From Echinometra lucunter (lineage: Eukaryota > Echinodermata > Echinoidea > Camarodonta > Echinometridae), in contig CM057162.1 in assembly GCA_029962745.1 (NCBI GenBank), positions 18,313,408 through 18,377,407 of the forward strand: a stretch of DNA of 64,000 bases, read 5' to 3'. Positions 36,439-48,599 of this stretch are shown one piece after another. A program made the translations under genes and the position numbers. The notes under the pieces were generated by a model, which saw nothing but the letters and a program-made list of their open reading frames with translations, made no database searches and was not told the origin of the DNA. The first letter of the stretch is position 1, and each line of letters begins with the position of its first letter.

Positions 36439-37205
36439 CCTTAGTAGGACCTAAAACATACATATTACATATATATAAATCACATTTTAAAAAGTAGTAA
36501 ATTAATGACAGAACAGGGGAGGCACAGCAAGATACAAATAAGTAAACAATTGCGTGTCAAGCAGAAAAAAGAAAATTACTTCAATTTTATCATTTGCTGT
36601 CCGTCTTGTAAAGAAGAAAGTAAAATGGTATTCCATAACATAAACAACATACAGTATACCCTCATCTAAAGATATAAGAGAATGGGAAAAGGTGATATTA
36701 TACAACTATGGCATAAGTAAAATCTGTGCGTATTTTATTAGCAAAATATGTAATGAAAGATTAAGACGTAATAAACCGAAGTCATTTTATTTTTTATACT
36801 TATAAAATACTTATAAAATAGAGGAACATGGCAGATGTCACACGTGTATATATACATGAATAACTTTATGGATTGAAGCATTGTATTGTATCCCTATACT
36901 TTTGCCTTTTTGTTGTTCGTTCAATTCAACATTTGTAAAAATGAATGAATAAATAAATTAATTAATCAATTAATTAATCAACTGATAAAAATACATTGAT
37001 ATAAGCCAAAATTGTGGATTCTCTCTTCATTTCGGTTTTGAGCAGAGCAGAAACTTGTAGCGCACCTCTAGCATAGCACTCTGTCCAATCACATTGAATG
37101 CAAACAGAACGCTTGCCTTCTTGCGCTAGCCATGCTAGCGCTGCCTTCCGCCTTCATCGCTATCTGTAGGGGGTCTTTGTTCAGTGCTGACTGCATCATG
37201 AACTC

Positions 37206-37445
37206 TTGGCTACCGGATCGTCGAGACAGCTCACGTCAGAACGCAGGGAATTGAATTTCGATGTGAGAAACGGGCTTTACGTTTTTAAGACCGATTTCTT
37301 CCCCATCGACTGCCCCTCGGAAAATGAACAGATTTGGGAGGTTGTATTGTCGCTGGTAGCTACCCCTTTGACATCAGACCAGCTGATGAAATTCGAATCT
37401 CTTAAGATCACAAAAGATTTCTCGAAAATATCCTGTCACGTTTGA
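37206..37445 (+). CDS. Protein-like open frame, unknown
   Basis: About 79 codons are open, starting from TTG and not ATG, so if coding this is an internal or terminal exon. Content is strikingly protein-like: LNFDVRNGLYVFKTDFFPI, then CPSENEQIWEVVLSLVATPL, then a Lys-rich end and TGA. A second open stretch overlaps its stop (TGATG) and continues KSTITDKNAIVVKEPPETNF. The other haplotype carries a one-base deletion at the T5 run. I recognise no family; a decayed gene or an exon of an unresolved gene are both possible. Confidence 0.3.
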   Translation: MATGSSRQLTSERRELNFDVRNGLYVFKTDFFPIDCPSENEQIWEVVLSLVATPLTSDQLMKFESLKITKDFSKISCHV

Positions 37446-39387
37446 TGAAATCTACAATTACAGACAAAAATGCTATTGTAGTCAAAGAGCCACCCGAGAC
37501 GAACTTTCTCTTCCCCCAACCGGGAATGATGTTTTTCCTGGCTTTCTGACAAAAATAATGATTTTTAGGTTTCCTTTATTTAGCTGAGGATATACACTCT
37601 CTCATTGCTACGCTCTCCTCCTTTGGGTCCCCGTTTCTTAAAGAGGAAGAAAGAAAATCAGAGGAACAGATAGATGAAGGTTAGATTAAATCTGAAAGAG
37701 AACATCAAGGAATTCAATGATTTTAGCCTTGAAGGTCACTATGATCAAAATTCCGACGTATTTGAACATTATGGTGTTCTGCGTTATAAACATTATCTTG
37801 ACACCTATTGTTTTAATCCTATTTCTTAGAGCTCCCAGCTCCAGGAGGTGCAAAAATACAACAATAAAGGATACACTTCTGAATTCACTCATTTCAAGAA
37901 GCTTAACCAGGTCACTACTGAATTCTTTGTACTGTCATAGGCTTTCTACAGGAGCCACCTGGTTCCAGTAACCAATGGGTTAAAGGGATATGATAGTGCT
38001 GAGTCTACAGGACGTAGCGTACGTGGTCCACATTCGGGATAAAGCGGAAACCCTCGGCTGTATATTGCGCTGGCGATGTGTTACGGAACACACACGCAGC
38101 TGCACCGAGAGTTGCCGACGATATTAATTCACTCGCGCAAAAGTTGAGAAAGTTCGTTGATGTTTCCGCTGACGAATAACTCAATACCCAAGAGATGCGC
38201 TTTCGAAGTAGAAGTGAGGAGAGTCAGCGAACAGCTCAGAGCCCCACATTGTGACTATAATTCTCTTTAACTATCTTGGTATGCAAGGGCGTCATCCAGA
38301 GGAGGGATAGGGGGATGGGGCATGTCCCCCAAAGAGTAAGCTGGGGACATCGCCCCCTGCACTTTTTCATTGCTTGTCAGTAAATTTTGGCGTATGTCCC
38401 CTGCCCCTACATTTGATGTCACCTCCCCCCCCCCAATAATTAAGCTGACCTTTTTTCAAAGTGCCCCCTCCCCCCGATATAAAACGGAATGACGTAGCTG
38501 CTGGTATGGGACATAATAGCCTGGACCTGCCCATGCATGTACAGAATGATAGGGCAACATTGTGATTAATTTTGAGAATTACTAGTCTTCTGCACCTTTT
38601 TGCGTATAGTTCCATCCCTCAAATTATATATTTCAAAACATTTTGTGACCCAGTATGTCTTTTGTCAAGCGTTATATCCCTTAACGAGATCATGGAGTAG
38701 AATTAAAACACACCGACAAAATGAGAAACAAATCGATAAATGTGCTAAAACGTTTTATCACTTTGATTTGATGTTCATTCTTTTACATGTTTATGATATT
38801 ACAGGTACAAACTTTCAACATCATGGTATAAAACCGTAATAGATACATGATAAGCACAGCTTTGGCTGACGTCCTTATAAATAAAATGATCACGAAACAA
38901 CAAATAAAATATATATAGGCCTATGCAAAGAATGTATGGAGGAAAGTGGGAGGTCAATTTTTCAAACTGATTCCACTGCTTTGACAAATGTCAGTAGTCA
39001 ACTTCTGTTACTGCTGTTTGTTTGAAAAGTTGTGATTTTTCTCTAAAAATAATTGCCATGAAGCTTCCAGAAATTCATTGAACAAATAATTGGAAGCCCC
39101 AGCGTTTCTGAATGAAAGTTCGTGAACTCGAAGCAGCACGACTTATAAGGCAGGATATGACTAAATTATCGCTAACCATTTATACCCTCTACCCATACTT
39201 AACGATGTACAGAAAGTATACTTAATAAATCAAGGCAGTCCTCCATTCAAATATTTGTGAATGTAGCACTAGCGGGTGCAAGGTTTGCCAATATAGTACT
39301 AGGGGCGCAGGGGAGAGCGGCCCCATATTTGCTTGTGTTTATGTGGAACGCATGTGTCCGTGTTGGGTGGCATGCGCCGACCTTTAT

Positions 39388-40470
39388 TAAAGCCATTGAG
39401 TAACTTTTAAAAATCTGAGCTGCATGGCCCTTCATGCTGTCGAGTATATAACATTGGGTTAATATGAAACCTTGGAAAATTCACTTGAAAAGCATCTTCG
39501 CGTGCTTTGAAAAATCAAAAATATACAAGTGACTAGAAATGCCAGACCTTTTTTTACCCCATAGACTGCGGTGTTACATAAAAGCATATATCCAGGTACG
39601 GTTTTGCAAGTGGCAGAATTCGTGATGAATATCTTGATAATTATATTTCAAATCCTTTATTTACATGGCGGTTGATTCTGAACATCTTTATAAACACAGA
39701 CATCAGAATTTAACAATGTACTAAATCAAGCATCCAGAAAGTTACCGGATCCCTTTAAGGCACCGGGGGGGGGGGGGGAAGGGGACTTCAGCCCAAGGGG
39801 AAATAAGCGCGTGTTCCACCCCAAGCATCTCTGCCACTGGTTGCGCTGCAGTGATGTATCTAGACGTTGGCCCTATGATCAGGGGTAAAACATCTCAGGT
39901 GGAGAACAACTTCTGGCAATGTTTGAAGGACCCTGTCTGAGAATAATACTGCATGCCTCTCTAAGAGCAGTCATTATTATCAACCTACAAATAGTACCTA
40001 AAATTGTCGCCCTTCCATAGTGGGAGGAAATAGGAACAATACAAATTACCCCCATGTCCTTCATCCTTGAATACACCACTGCTTTGGTTTGCACCAAACA
40101 TGCCAAAAGAACAATGATATTAACTATCAGGAGAAGCCCAGCTGAGGTAGCAGGGATTCGTGCTTATATCGTTGTGATAGTCTAAATATGAAGGTTTTGA
40201 AATAAAAGATGTTATCATTAAGGTATCTCTCACTGAATTCCTCCATTTTTGCAAAACCAACCTGTGTATGTTTTTGTCTAACACTGCATTATATGGGGTC
40301 AAAAAAGTTCTGGCATTTCCGGTCACTTGTATATTTTCAACTTTTGGGAAGCATGATGCTTTTGAGGTGCATTTTTCAGGGCTTCATATTTTACACAATA
40401 TGACATGCCCTGATCATAGCTCGTAAGGCCATGCAGATCAGATATTTTTAAAAGTTACTCAATGGCTTTA
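39388..40470. mobile_element. Allele of the long-TIR element
   Basis: As 26327-27415, with a longer poly-G run and small indels inside. Confidence 0.75.
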
Positions 40471-41189
40471 CCCCATTGGCTACTGGAACCGATTGGACCG
40501 TGTACAAAACCTTTAGGAGTGAAGGAATTCATTAGTCAGATAGCTGAATAACGTCACCATGTAGATAGAGTATTAGAAGGAGGGGCAAGGCGGGCAAATC
40601 GCCCCTCTTGACAAAATTTCCAATTATGAAAAAAAAAAATGCTTACACAATGTCATGTAATGATTTTTTGTAAAGTTAACGTAACGTAGTCCCCCAAAGC
40701 GCGCGAAGGCACCGAATCCCATAAACTATTAACACTATAAGTTCTTAAAGAAGGTTCTCAAAAAGTGATTTGCTTGCTATGGATCATCTAAACTGAGAGG
40801 TTCTGCCCCCTCTTGACGCCACTGTCTGGTTACGCCTCAGTCAAATCACTGTAAACATGTTTTGGTCTTTGGTATAAAAAAAGGCAATGGATTAGGGAGA
40901 TAATAGACGTAATAAATCAATGTATGATAGACCATCCATAAAACCATGTCAATTGAATGTATACACATTTTTATTCCTTTTCTTTGTTTCCTCAGTCGGA
41001 TCACTGGTATAAGAGAATGCGTACAATTCTAGCCATTTACGTAAACATAACATGCATGTTCTTTTTTTCTTTTGTAAGGGTTTACCCTTTATTTGGCAAA
41101 ATACATGATTGTGGCATTGGATTAACATATATTCGGTTTCTGGCACAATATCTCCCAGCAAACACGAATCTTACTTTTGTAAAAAATGA

Positions 41190-41300
41190 AATAATAATAA
41201 TAACAAGAAGAAGAAGAAGAAGAAGAAGAAGAAGAAGAAGAAGAAGAAGAAGAAGAAGAAGAAGAAGAAGATGTAGAAGAAGGAGAAGAAGAAGAAGAAT
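41190..41300. repeat. (AAT)n(GAA)n microsatellite
   Basis: Allele of 28149-28290 without the CTA block. Confidence 0.9.
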
Positions 41301-41873
41301 TATAACAATAATGATAATAATAATAATGATGATGATAATAATGGTATTGTATAAACAACTGTTTGTTTTGTAAAATTGTAAATTTTAAACTTGTCTTGGG
41401 GAAATCTTATCTGATACTGGGTAACAATTTCGAAAGTCAATAATAAATGTAATGTAGTCCCCAAAGCGAAGGCCATGAATTCAAATAACTTATTAACACT
41501 ATACGTTCTTAAATAAGGTTCTTAAAAAGTGATTTGTTTGTTATGGATCATCTAAACTGAGAGGTTCTGCCACTTCAGTGTCTGGTCACGCCTCAGTCAA
41601 ATCAGTGTACACATGTTTTGTTACTTTGGTATAAAAGGGGGCAATGACTTCGAGATATAATAGACGTAATAAACCAATGCGTGATTGATCATTCATAAAA
41701 CCATGTTAACCGAATTCACATTTTTATTCATTTTCTCTGCTTTTCTAAATCGGATCACTGGTTATAAGAGGAGGCGTACAATTTTAACCATTTATGGAAA
41801 CATATGTAACATGTCTGTTTCTTTGGTAAGAGTTCACCCAGTATTCGGCAGAATACACGTTTGTTTGGATAGA

Positions 41874-44490
41874 ATTGCACCCTGTGTCTGTATCATGTTT
41901 TATATCAGAATTCAGTGACTATATTCAGAGTCACTTACTTTCCAATGTTCCTTTAATGATAGTTGGAGATTTCAATATACATGTTGATACCAGTAATAGA
42001 GACTCTCAATCCTTCATAAATCTGCTTGAGTCTCTGTGCTGTACACAGTTAGTTGATTTCTGTACGCATGTGCATGGCCATACTCTTGATCTGTTGATTA
42101 GAAGACAATCTGACGGTGATATTATCATCCGTAAACCTTGGGCATATTCTTCTGTAATCTCAGATCACATTCCTGTCATGTGTTACCTCAATGTTAGTAA
42201 ACCTCAACTCCCTGTTCGAAAGGTGTCATTTCGTAGATTGTCTGCAATTGATAATGAGTTATTGAAAAGGGATATAGCTGAAAGCCCTCTCTGTAGCAGT
42301 ACTCCTAATGATGTCTCGGAGCTAGCCTCATTGTACAGTACAACTCTCAGTAAAATATTAAACAAGCATGCACCTGTTGTGACGAAAAATGTTGTCTTGC
42401 GACCTAACGCACCATGGTTGACAAGTGCACTAATCGATGTTAAAAGAAAGAAGAGGAAAGCAGAGAAACTGTGGCTTAAATCTAAAACAGATAAAGATTG
42501 GAAAAATTTCAAGTCAATCCGTAACTCCTATTCATTTTTATTGAGTGAAGCACGGAAGACTTACCTGAAAGGTCTGACAGCTGAGCACAAAGATAGCACT
42601 AAAACGCTATTCGATATTGTAAAGGGCTTGTTGAATATGTCAGACAAACAACCGACAATACCAAGCAATGTTGATAGAAACTTATTTGTCAACCAATTAG
42701 GCGAATTCTTTGTAGATAAAGTTAGGAAAATTCATGCTGATATAGAGTTGAAACTAAATGAAATAGATAATGACAAGCTTGTTCTTGATGTAGTTCCAAG
42801 TGAATCACAGATTGAAAGTTTATCTTCTTTCAAATCATTGACAGAACATGATGTTGAAAAACTGATTTTGAAGCTTAGTAAGAAGTCTTGTCCAATGGAC
42901 CCACTGCCTACAAAGTTGTTATTGCAATGTCTTGATGTATTGACACCTGTTATTACATCAATGGTTAACCTGTCTCTGTCAACAGGACAGTTTCCTGCTC
43001 AGTGGAAGCTTGCCTTAGTTAAACCACTGCTAAAGAAGCCTGGTCTTGAAACAGAATTTAGTAATTTGAGACCTGTTAGTAATCTTCAGTATATCTCTAA
43101 ACTGGCTGAAGGCGCTGCTACCCAACAAATTCTTGGGCACCTTGAATCTCGATCACTTCTGCCTGTTAATCAGTCTGCATATCGAAAATTCCATAGTACT
43201 GAAACGGTCCTTCTTAGAATTAAAAATGATCTCTTAACGTCCATGGACAATCAAAAGGTCTCTTTGCTGCTTCTACTTGATATGAGCAGTGCCTTTGACA
43301 CGATAGACCATTCATGCTTAGTTGAAACACTGAAAAATCATTTTGCAATCAATGGCAATGTACTTGAATGGATTAAATCCTATCTTTCAGAGAGAAGGCA
43401 GTCAATCGTAATGGATAATACTATGTCCGATGTATTCAAGGTGCCTTTCGGTGTACCGCAGGGGTCACGTCTCGGCCCCTTACTGTTTACTATGTACACA
43501 AGTAGACTTCTTTACGGTATAAAAAGAGAGTTTCCCAGTATTACTTCCCACTGCTATGCAGACGACACACAACTATACTTATCTTTCTCCCCAAATGCAT
43601 CACGAGATGACAAATCATTAGAAGATTGTGTGGCATACATTAGAACATGGATGCTTCAAAATAAGTTAATGTTGAATGATAGAAAAACTGAATTGTTAGT
43701 CATTGGTACCCCACGTCAGGTTTCAAAATTTGGGGGCTATAGCTTAACTGTTGGCGATTCGGTTATAACTCCATCAGATAAAGCCAGAAACCTTGGTGTA
43801 GTCTTTGATACCCACTTAAGCATGGAATCACAAATCAACAATGTTTGTAAATCCGCTTATTTTATGATCTATAACTTGAGACGTATCCGCAAATTTTTTG
43901 ATCAAGACACCATGAAAACTATTGTTCATGCTTGTATCACAAGTAAATTGGATTATTGCAATAGTGTTCTCTATGGATTACCCGATTCTCAAATAAGCAA
44001 ACTGCAGAGAGTGCAAAACACATGTGCACGTTTGATATGTCGTCTTCCCAAATTCTCTCCTGTCACCCCATTATTGAGAGAATTACACTGGCTACCTGTC
44101 CGGCAAGAATCACATTTAAGATCCTAATGATAGTTTTTAAAGGTCTTAATGGTCAGGCCCCAAGTTACATCTCAGATCTCTTGAAATTGAAATCCCGATC
44201 TCATGACCATCATCTACGTAGCTCACAAGATACACTCACACTACAAGTACCCCCACACAAGACTAAAGCAACACTAGGAGATAGGTCATTTCTGATGTCA
44301 GCCCCACGACTATGGAACAAACTTCCCCTCAACATTAGGAATTCAACAAATTTACATAATTTCAAGATAAAATTAAAAACCTATCTATTCCGATAGTATG
44401 TATAGCACCTAGGATGCTCTTGCAGCGCAATAGAATATATAGATATAGTTTTTGCGCTATATAAATGCATATTATTATTATTATTATTAT
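41874..44490 (+). mobile_element. 5'-truncated CR1/L2-like LINE, haplotype-specific insertion
   Basis: Non-LTR retrotransposon of the CR1/L2 group (Jockey superfamily), which moves by target-primed reverse transcription. The allelic empty site (about 28855) reads GAATAGATTTTAAACC. Here TAGA appears on both sides (41870-41873 and 44491-44494), a very short target duplication that fits this group. The 5' end begins inside the endonuclease domain. The 3' end is a short UTR with a hairpin-like AGCGCAA...TTGCGCT and an ATT tail (44473-44490). Absence from one haplotype together with long open frames points to recent insertion. Confidence 0.92.
41875..44396 (+). pseudogene. LINE ORF2 fragment: endonuclease C-part, reverse transcriptase
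   Basis: ORF2 proteins nick target DNA and copy the element RNA at the nick. Residues are numbered from TTG 41875, with no true start because of truncation. GDFN (31-34) and SDH (96-98) are endonuclease motifs, so only its C-terminal half remains. RT motifs follow in order: LRPVSNL near 400, LLLLDMSSAFDTIDH near 465-480, GVPQGSRLGPLLF from 526 and the catalytic YADD at about 561-564. The frame stays open to a stop at 44125. The typical C-terminal region (FKILMIVFKGLNGQAPSY and SAPRLWNKLPLNIRN) continues in another frame to 44396, so one base has been lost near 44105 after LHWLPVRQ. Truncation and frameshift make it unable to move itself. Confidence 0.9.
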
Positions 44491-45063
44491 TAGATTTTAA
44501 ACCAATATTGTGTAAATTTACCCAGTAATGGGTTAAAAATCTATTCGGTTTCTGGTACAGTATTTATCAACAAACCTGCTTGTTAACCCCCCCCCCCTCC
44601 TTTTTTTAAATACAAGAATGTCATCGTATGAATAAATGTTTATTTTGGTAAATTTCAAACCTATCTAATAATCTGTCAAATTTATGCAATTTCGGGATTA
44701 TATTTCACTCAGCAGACGAGCATGTCACCCTTTTTATTTTACCAAAAAATGGTTGATTTGTTTTTTTTATACTCAGCCTCTTGTCAGTGAATCAGATGTG
44801 CCAAAATCACATGTATACATGACAGTGATGGCAATACGTGCATTGGTTTTGTACAAATCAGGAAACTGAATAGGAAAAGAGACATGCTTAGAGGAGCAAC
44901 AAAAAGTGGTCTGGTCTCAGGGCGTTTCATATTTTTGGCAAACTACCAGAGGAAGTTATTGTGGCACACTGTGTGCATAGGCAGACATGGGAATAGCATG
45001 GCCGTACTACCAGGAGATATGCCTTCATCAAACGGTACTAACTACTACCACTCCTCCTCCTCT

Positions 45064-45094
<31 letters not shown>

Positions 45095-45427
45095 CTCCTC
45101 ATGGCCGTACGCCAATTGGGGGGGGGGGGGGGAGCGGGGGAGTTTCCCCCAGAAATTATCGACCCTCTGTTTTCTCTCCTTTTTCATTTATTGTTTTTTT
45201 ATTGAAAATTTCCACAAATTTAACCAACAGTGTGCACCAGATCGTTCATTTCGAATTCTAAAAATGCAAAAGTTAATCCTCGGTCACTTCGCTCCTTTGC
45301 TTGCGCGTTCCTTCAAATATTGAACATATTTTGCCTCCCCGAAAAAAAATTCTGCTTACGGCCTTCCTCCTCCTCCTCCTCCTACTCCTCCTACTTTTAC
45401 TACCACCACCACTACCACTACTACTAC

Positions 45428-45484
<57 letters not shown>

Positions 45485-46191
45485 ATGTTGTAGCTCTACT
45501 ACTACCATGACTACTACCACTACTGTACTACTGCTGCTGCTGCTGCTGCTCCTACGACTGCCGTGTTCCTACAACTACTAGTTACCATTATATTCCACAT
45601 ACTAGCAATCTTGCCTGCAGGATTGGTCAAAAGTTAATCACGTGACGGAGTGTAGTTTGCCCATCAATCACCCAACAGGAAGAGTTCGTTGCACTCGATG
45701 ATGATAGTACTTTTGTGTTTCGCTGATCTCTCCAGTCTATAGAGTCACAGCGCGTTATCAATATTTTGAGTACGCGCGAAATGAAAGTGCGTTGCATCCT
45801 TGGAATTCGGACTACCGATTGCCTATCAGTCGATTGGCCGGCAGAGCGGCATAAACGAACTTATTTCACGTTTATGATGCAGTGTATATGCAATCAGCTA
45901 CGTCTACCAAAACAGTACTCCGCTGAGAAGTAAACATTACTTTTCTTTCTCGCAGAGAAGTAAATTTCCTTATCTTGCTATACAGTTATATGGTTTCAGA
46001 TGTGTAATATGAGGCAAATAATCACCTTTTGATTTCAGAAGATGAGACACACTATCACTTCCTCGGCAATCTGAATATGTGCGCTATCTTTCCCCAGCTT
46101 TGCTTCGGAAAGATAGCTACATCCAGATCGCCTCGGAAGTGACATTTTGTCCCATCACCTTCACTGACGTTGATTATTTGCTTACTATAAC

Positions 46192-46325
46192 TCCTCCTCC
46201 TCCTCCTCCTTCTCATCCTACTACTACTCCCTCTACTACTGCTACTACTACTACTGCTGCTGCTGTTGCTGCTACTACAGCTACTGCTGCTGCTCCTGCT
46301 ACTAATTCCACTACTGGTACTACTT

Positions 46326-46382
<57 letters not shown>
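46192..46382. repeat. CCT/TAC/TGC compound microsatellite
   Basis: Allele of 30511-30675. Confidence 0.9.
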
Positions 46383-46383
<1 letters not shown>

Positions 46384-46664
46384 ACTACTGTACTACTACT
46401 CCTATTACTACTACTACCAGTGATAACATCAAACACTTGTATGACATGTTTAGACACTTCTTTCGGAAGCGCAGAAGTAAGAGAAGATAGAAGATAAATG
46501 AGAGTCAATATGATTACTTTGTCCCTGTGTCAAAAACTGCAAAAAAATTGCAAAGAAAGAGAGAGAGAAGTTTTAATGGTACTATCCCATAAAATGGTGA
46601 AAATGAAAAAGAAAAGTGATCATAAAGACGGAGAGAGTACGGAAGGATATAGAAAGAGAGGGGA

Positions 46665-47780
46665 GAGGGGGTTGGAGAGAGAGAGGGGGAGAGAGAAAGG
46701 CGGATACGAGCTACGACCCCTGTCACACCCTTAACACGACTAACGACCTTATTCTTCCATTCTCAGGCTTCGGGTACCTCTTAAGATCAGCGCACCTATA
46801 CCTGACACTACCAATCCTTCCTTTTCCTCTGCATTTCCGATAAGAGAAAACCATTGTTACAAGTATATCAATACCATGATATCAAACATGCTTGTCTGTA
46901 TCATTTTAGAGATTTGCCTCCTGTTTGGTTATCCATTTCAATTAATCGTTTGTAAAATGTGTTTTGTTGCACATATCTGCATATGGAAACGTTGTCTCAT
47001 TTGCTCAACATGGTCTGTTGATCACACTTCAACACAGTGTGCAGATCTATATTTTGGTGGAAAAAATCATATTTTTATTGCCCCTGTACACTTTGAAAGG
47101 TCGGCGGACTCGGTTTTTATAAGTATTAATGTTCCTTAACCTTATCATTTAAAAATTAATGTGTCAAGTAATTCCATTTCATCGGCACAGGCTGTTTTTT
47201 TTTCCCGAGGAAAACCAGCCCATTTCAATGGGAGAAGCACAGGAAAGGGCACTTTACCACCTTCATTACGTCCTCACTTTTTTCGATGCTTGTAGAACAT
47301 CAGCGCAAGTAAATTTGAGATCTGAAAAAAAAAACCAAACAAAAAACCCTTCCAATGATAATATTTTATATTGCTCATCGTCATTGGTCATTTAGTTTCA
47401 TTGGCCCGTTACCATTTGTAAAAAAAAAAAAAATGGTTCATAAACATGTTCAAAACGTGTCTGAAAGGTAAGACTAGCAATAAACGCAAGGTCTATCTAT
47501 AACAGTGGCGTTTCATTCGTCAACAATAGTTTAAGTATCACAGCTATTCTTGATTGAAGCCGCTGTTATGAAGAACATGAAGAAAAGGACCCCACCCGGA
47601 AGGCTGCATGATCAGTGCCCATGTATTTATCAGAAAGACCATTGAAAACATTTCCATATGTGATGATAATAAAAAATTGTTGATTTCGTTTCATAAATGT
47701 TAGTCGGTTTAATTTCATTTGAAATGATCTAATTTGCTTAAGAGTGGATTTTGATTAATGTCCCCTATCCCGTCACTTTC
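46665..47780. other. No gene seen
   Basis: First single-copy stretch after the duplicated block. An ATG-started 87-codon Cys- and Ile-rich frame at 46876-47139 has no recognisable family and no splice support; probably chance. Confidence 0.35.
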
Positions 47781-47909
47781 TTTCTTTCTCTCTCTCTCTC
47801 TCTCTCTCTCTTGAGTGTCTCTGTCCCTCTCTTCCATGTCTTCTCTGTTCATTTATTGTCTCCCTTGAGTGGAATATTTTGAAATTTGTTTTTGCCTTTC
47901 TACATGGTA

Positions 47910-47916
<7 letters not shown>

Positions 47917-47947
<31 letters not shown>

Positions 47948-48082
47948 ACCCTCTCACTCTCTCACTCTCTCACTCTCTCTCTCTCTCACTCTCTCTCTCT
48001 CTCTCACTCTCTCTCTCTCTCTCTCTCTCTTTCACCCTCTCACTCTCTCTCTCTCTCACTCTCTCTCTCTCTCTCCCTCTCT
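47917..48082. repeat. (CT)n microsatellite with CACTCTCT variants
   Basis: Over 160 bases of CT with periodic TTCACCCT and CACT interruptions; a shorter CT run precedes it at 47788-47812. Confidence 0.95.
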
Positions 48083-48324
48083 TCCTTTGGATTTGTTTAT
48101 TCTTTTTATTCCACGCAATATTTGAACGTTTGAAAATTATATTTGCGCTGAAAGATTTGATTACAGTCAAATAAAGATTTTGGTTTATCTGTTCACTTAG
48201 CTGATGAGGCAGTAATAGTAAAGAGGGAACAATTATGTTAATTAATCACGCTGTTTACCATGCATGCCATTATAACAAATCCTCTGTTTACATATGTAAA
48301 CAGTAACGATAAAAATTCGCAATG

Positions 48325-48428
48325 TTTTGTCCTGAATATTTTGTCGTGACAAAAGTCATGTTTTGTCATGGATTGGACTTCATGACAAAATTCATGTTTT
48401 GTCATGAATAGGATTTCATGACACAACA
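48325..48428. repeat. Tandem hairpin array of TTTTGTCATGA words
   Basis: About four alternating copies of TTTTGTCATGA and its complement TCATGACAAAA, so neighbouring units can pair. Translation yields an apparent repeat peptide, which I regard as a by-product. Confidence 0.75.
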
Positions 48429-48518
48429 TTGCTAGTCAATTGTTAACTGTCTATTTGCTCTCTGAAGTCATGCAGTGGGAAAAAATCGTCCTAGACCTTA
48501 GAATCATTATCATTATTG

Positions 48519-48562
48519 TTTTTTTTTTTTTTTTTTTTTTTTTTTTGGGGGGGGGGGGGGGT
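48519..48562. repeat. Poly-T followed by poly-G
   Basis: About 28 T then 15 G. Confidence 0.95.
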
Positions 48563-48599
48563 GTTGTTATTGTGGGTTTTTTTAGACCAAAGTTATATT

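Larger units (their letters stand above)
31350..46664. repeat. Haplotype copy B of the 12.5-kb block, starts at gap
   Basis: Counterpart of 18382-30849. It is longer mainly because of the 2617-base LINE (41874-44490), plus about 120 bases near 46475-46570, about 40 bases near 33048-33086 and about 45 bases near 45278-45325. Beyond 46664 the sequence is present only once. Confidence 0.92.

Noticed and set aside
41875..44490. Autonomous full-length LINE
   Set aside because: ORF1 and the N-terminal half of the endonuclease are missing, and the C-terminus is frameshifted.
18382..46664. Genuine segmental duplication with gene family expansion
   Set aside because: The limits coincide with contig ends at a fixed-size gap and differences are of allelic type; kept only as the alternative to test.
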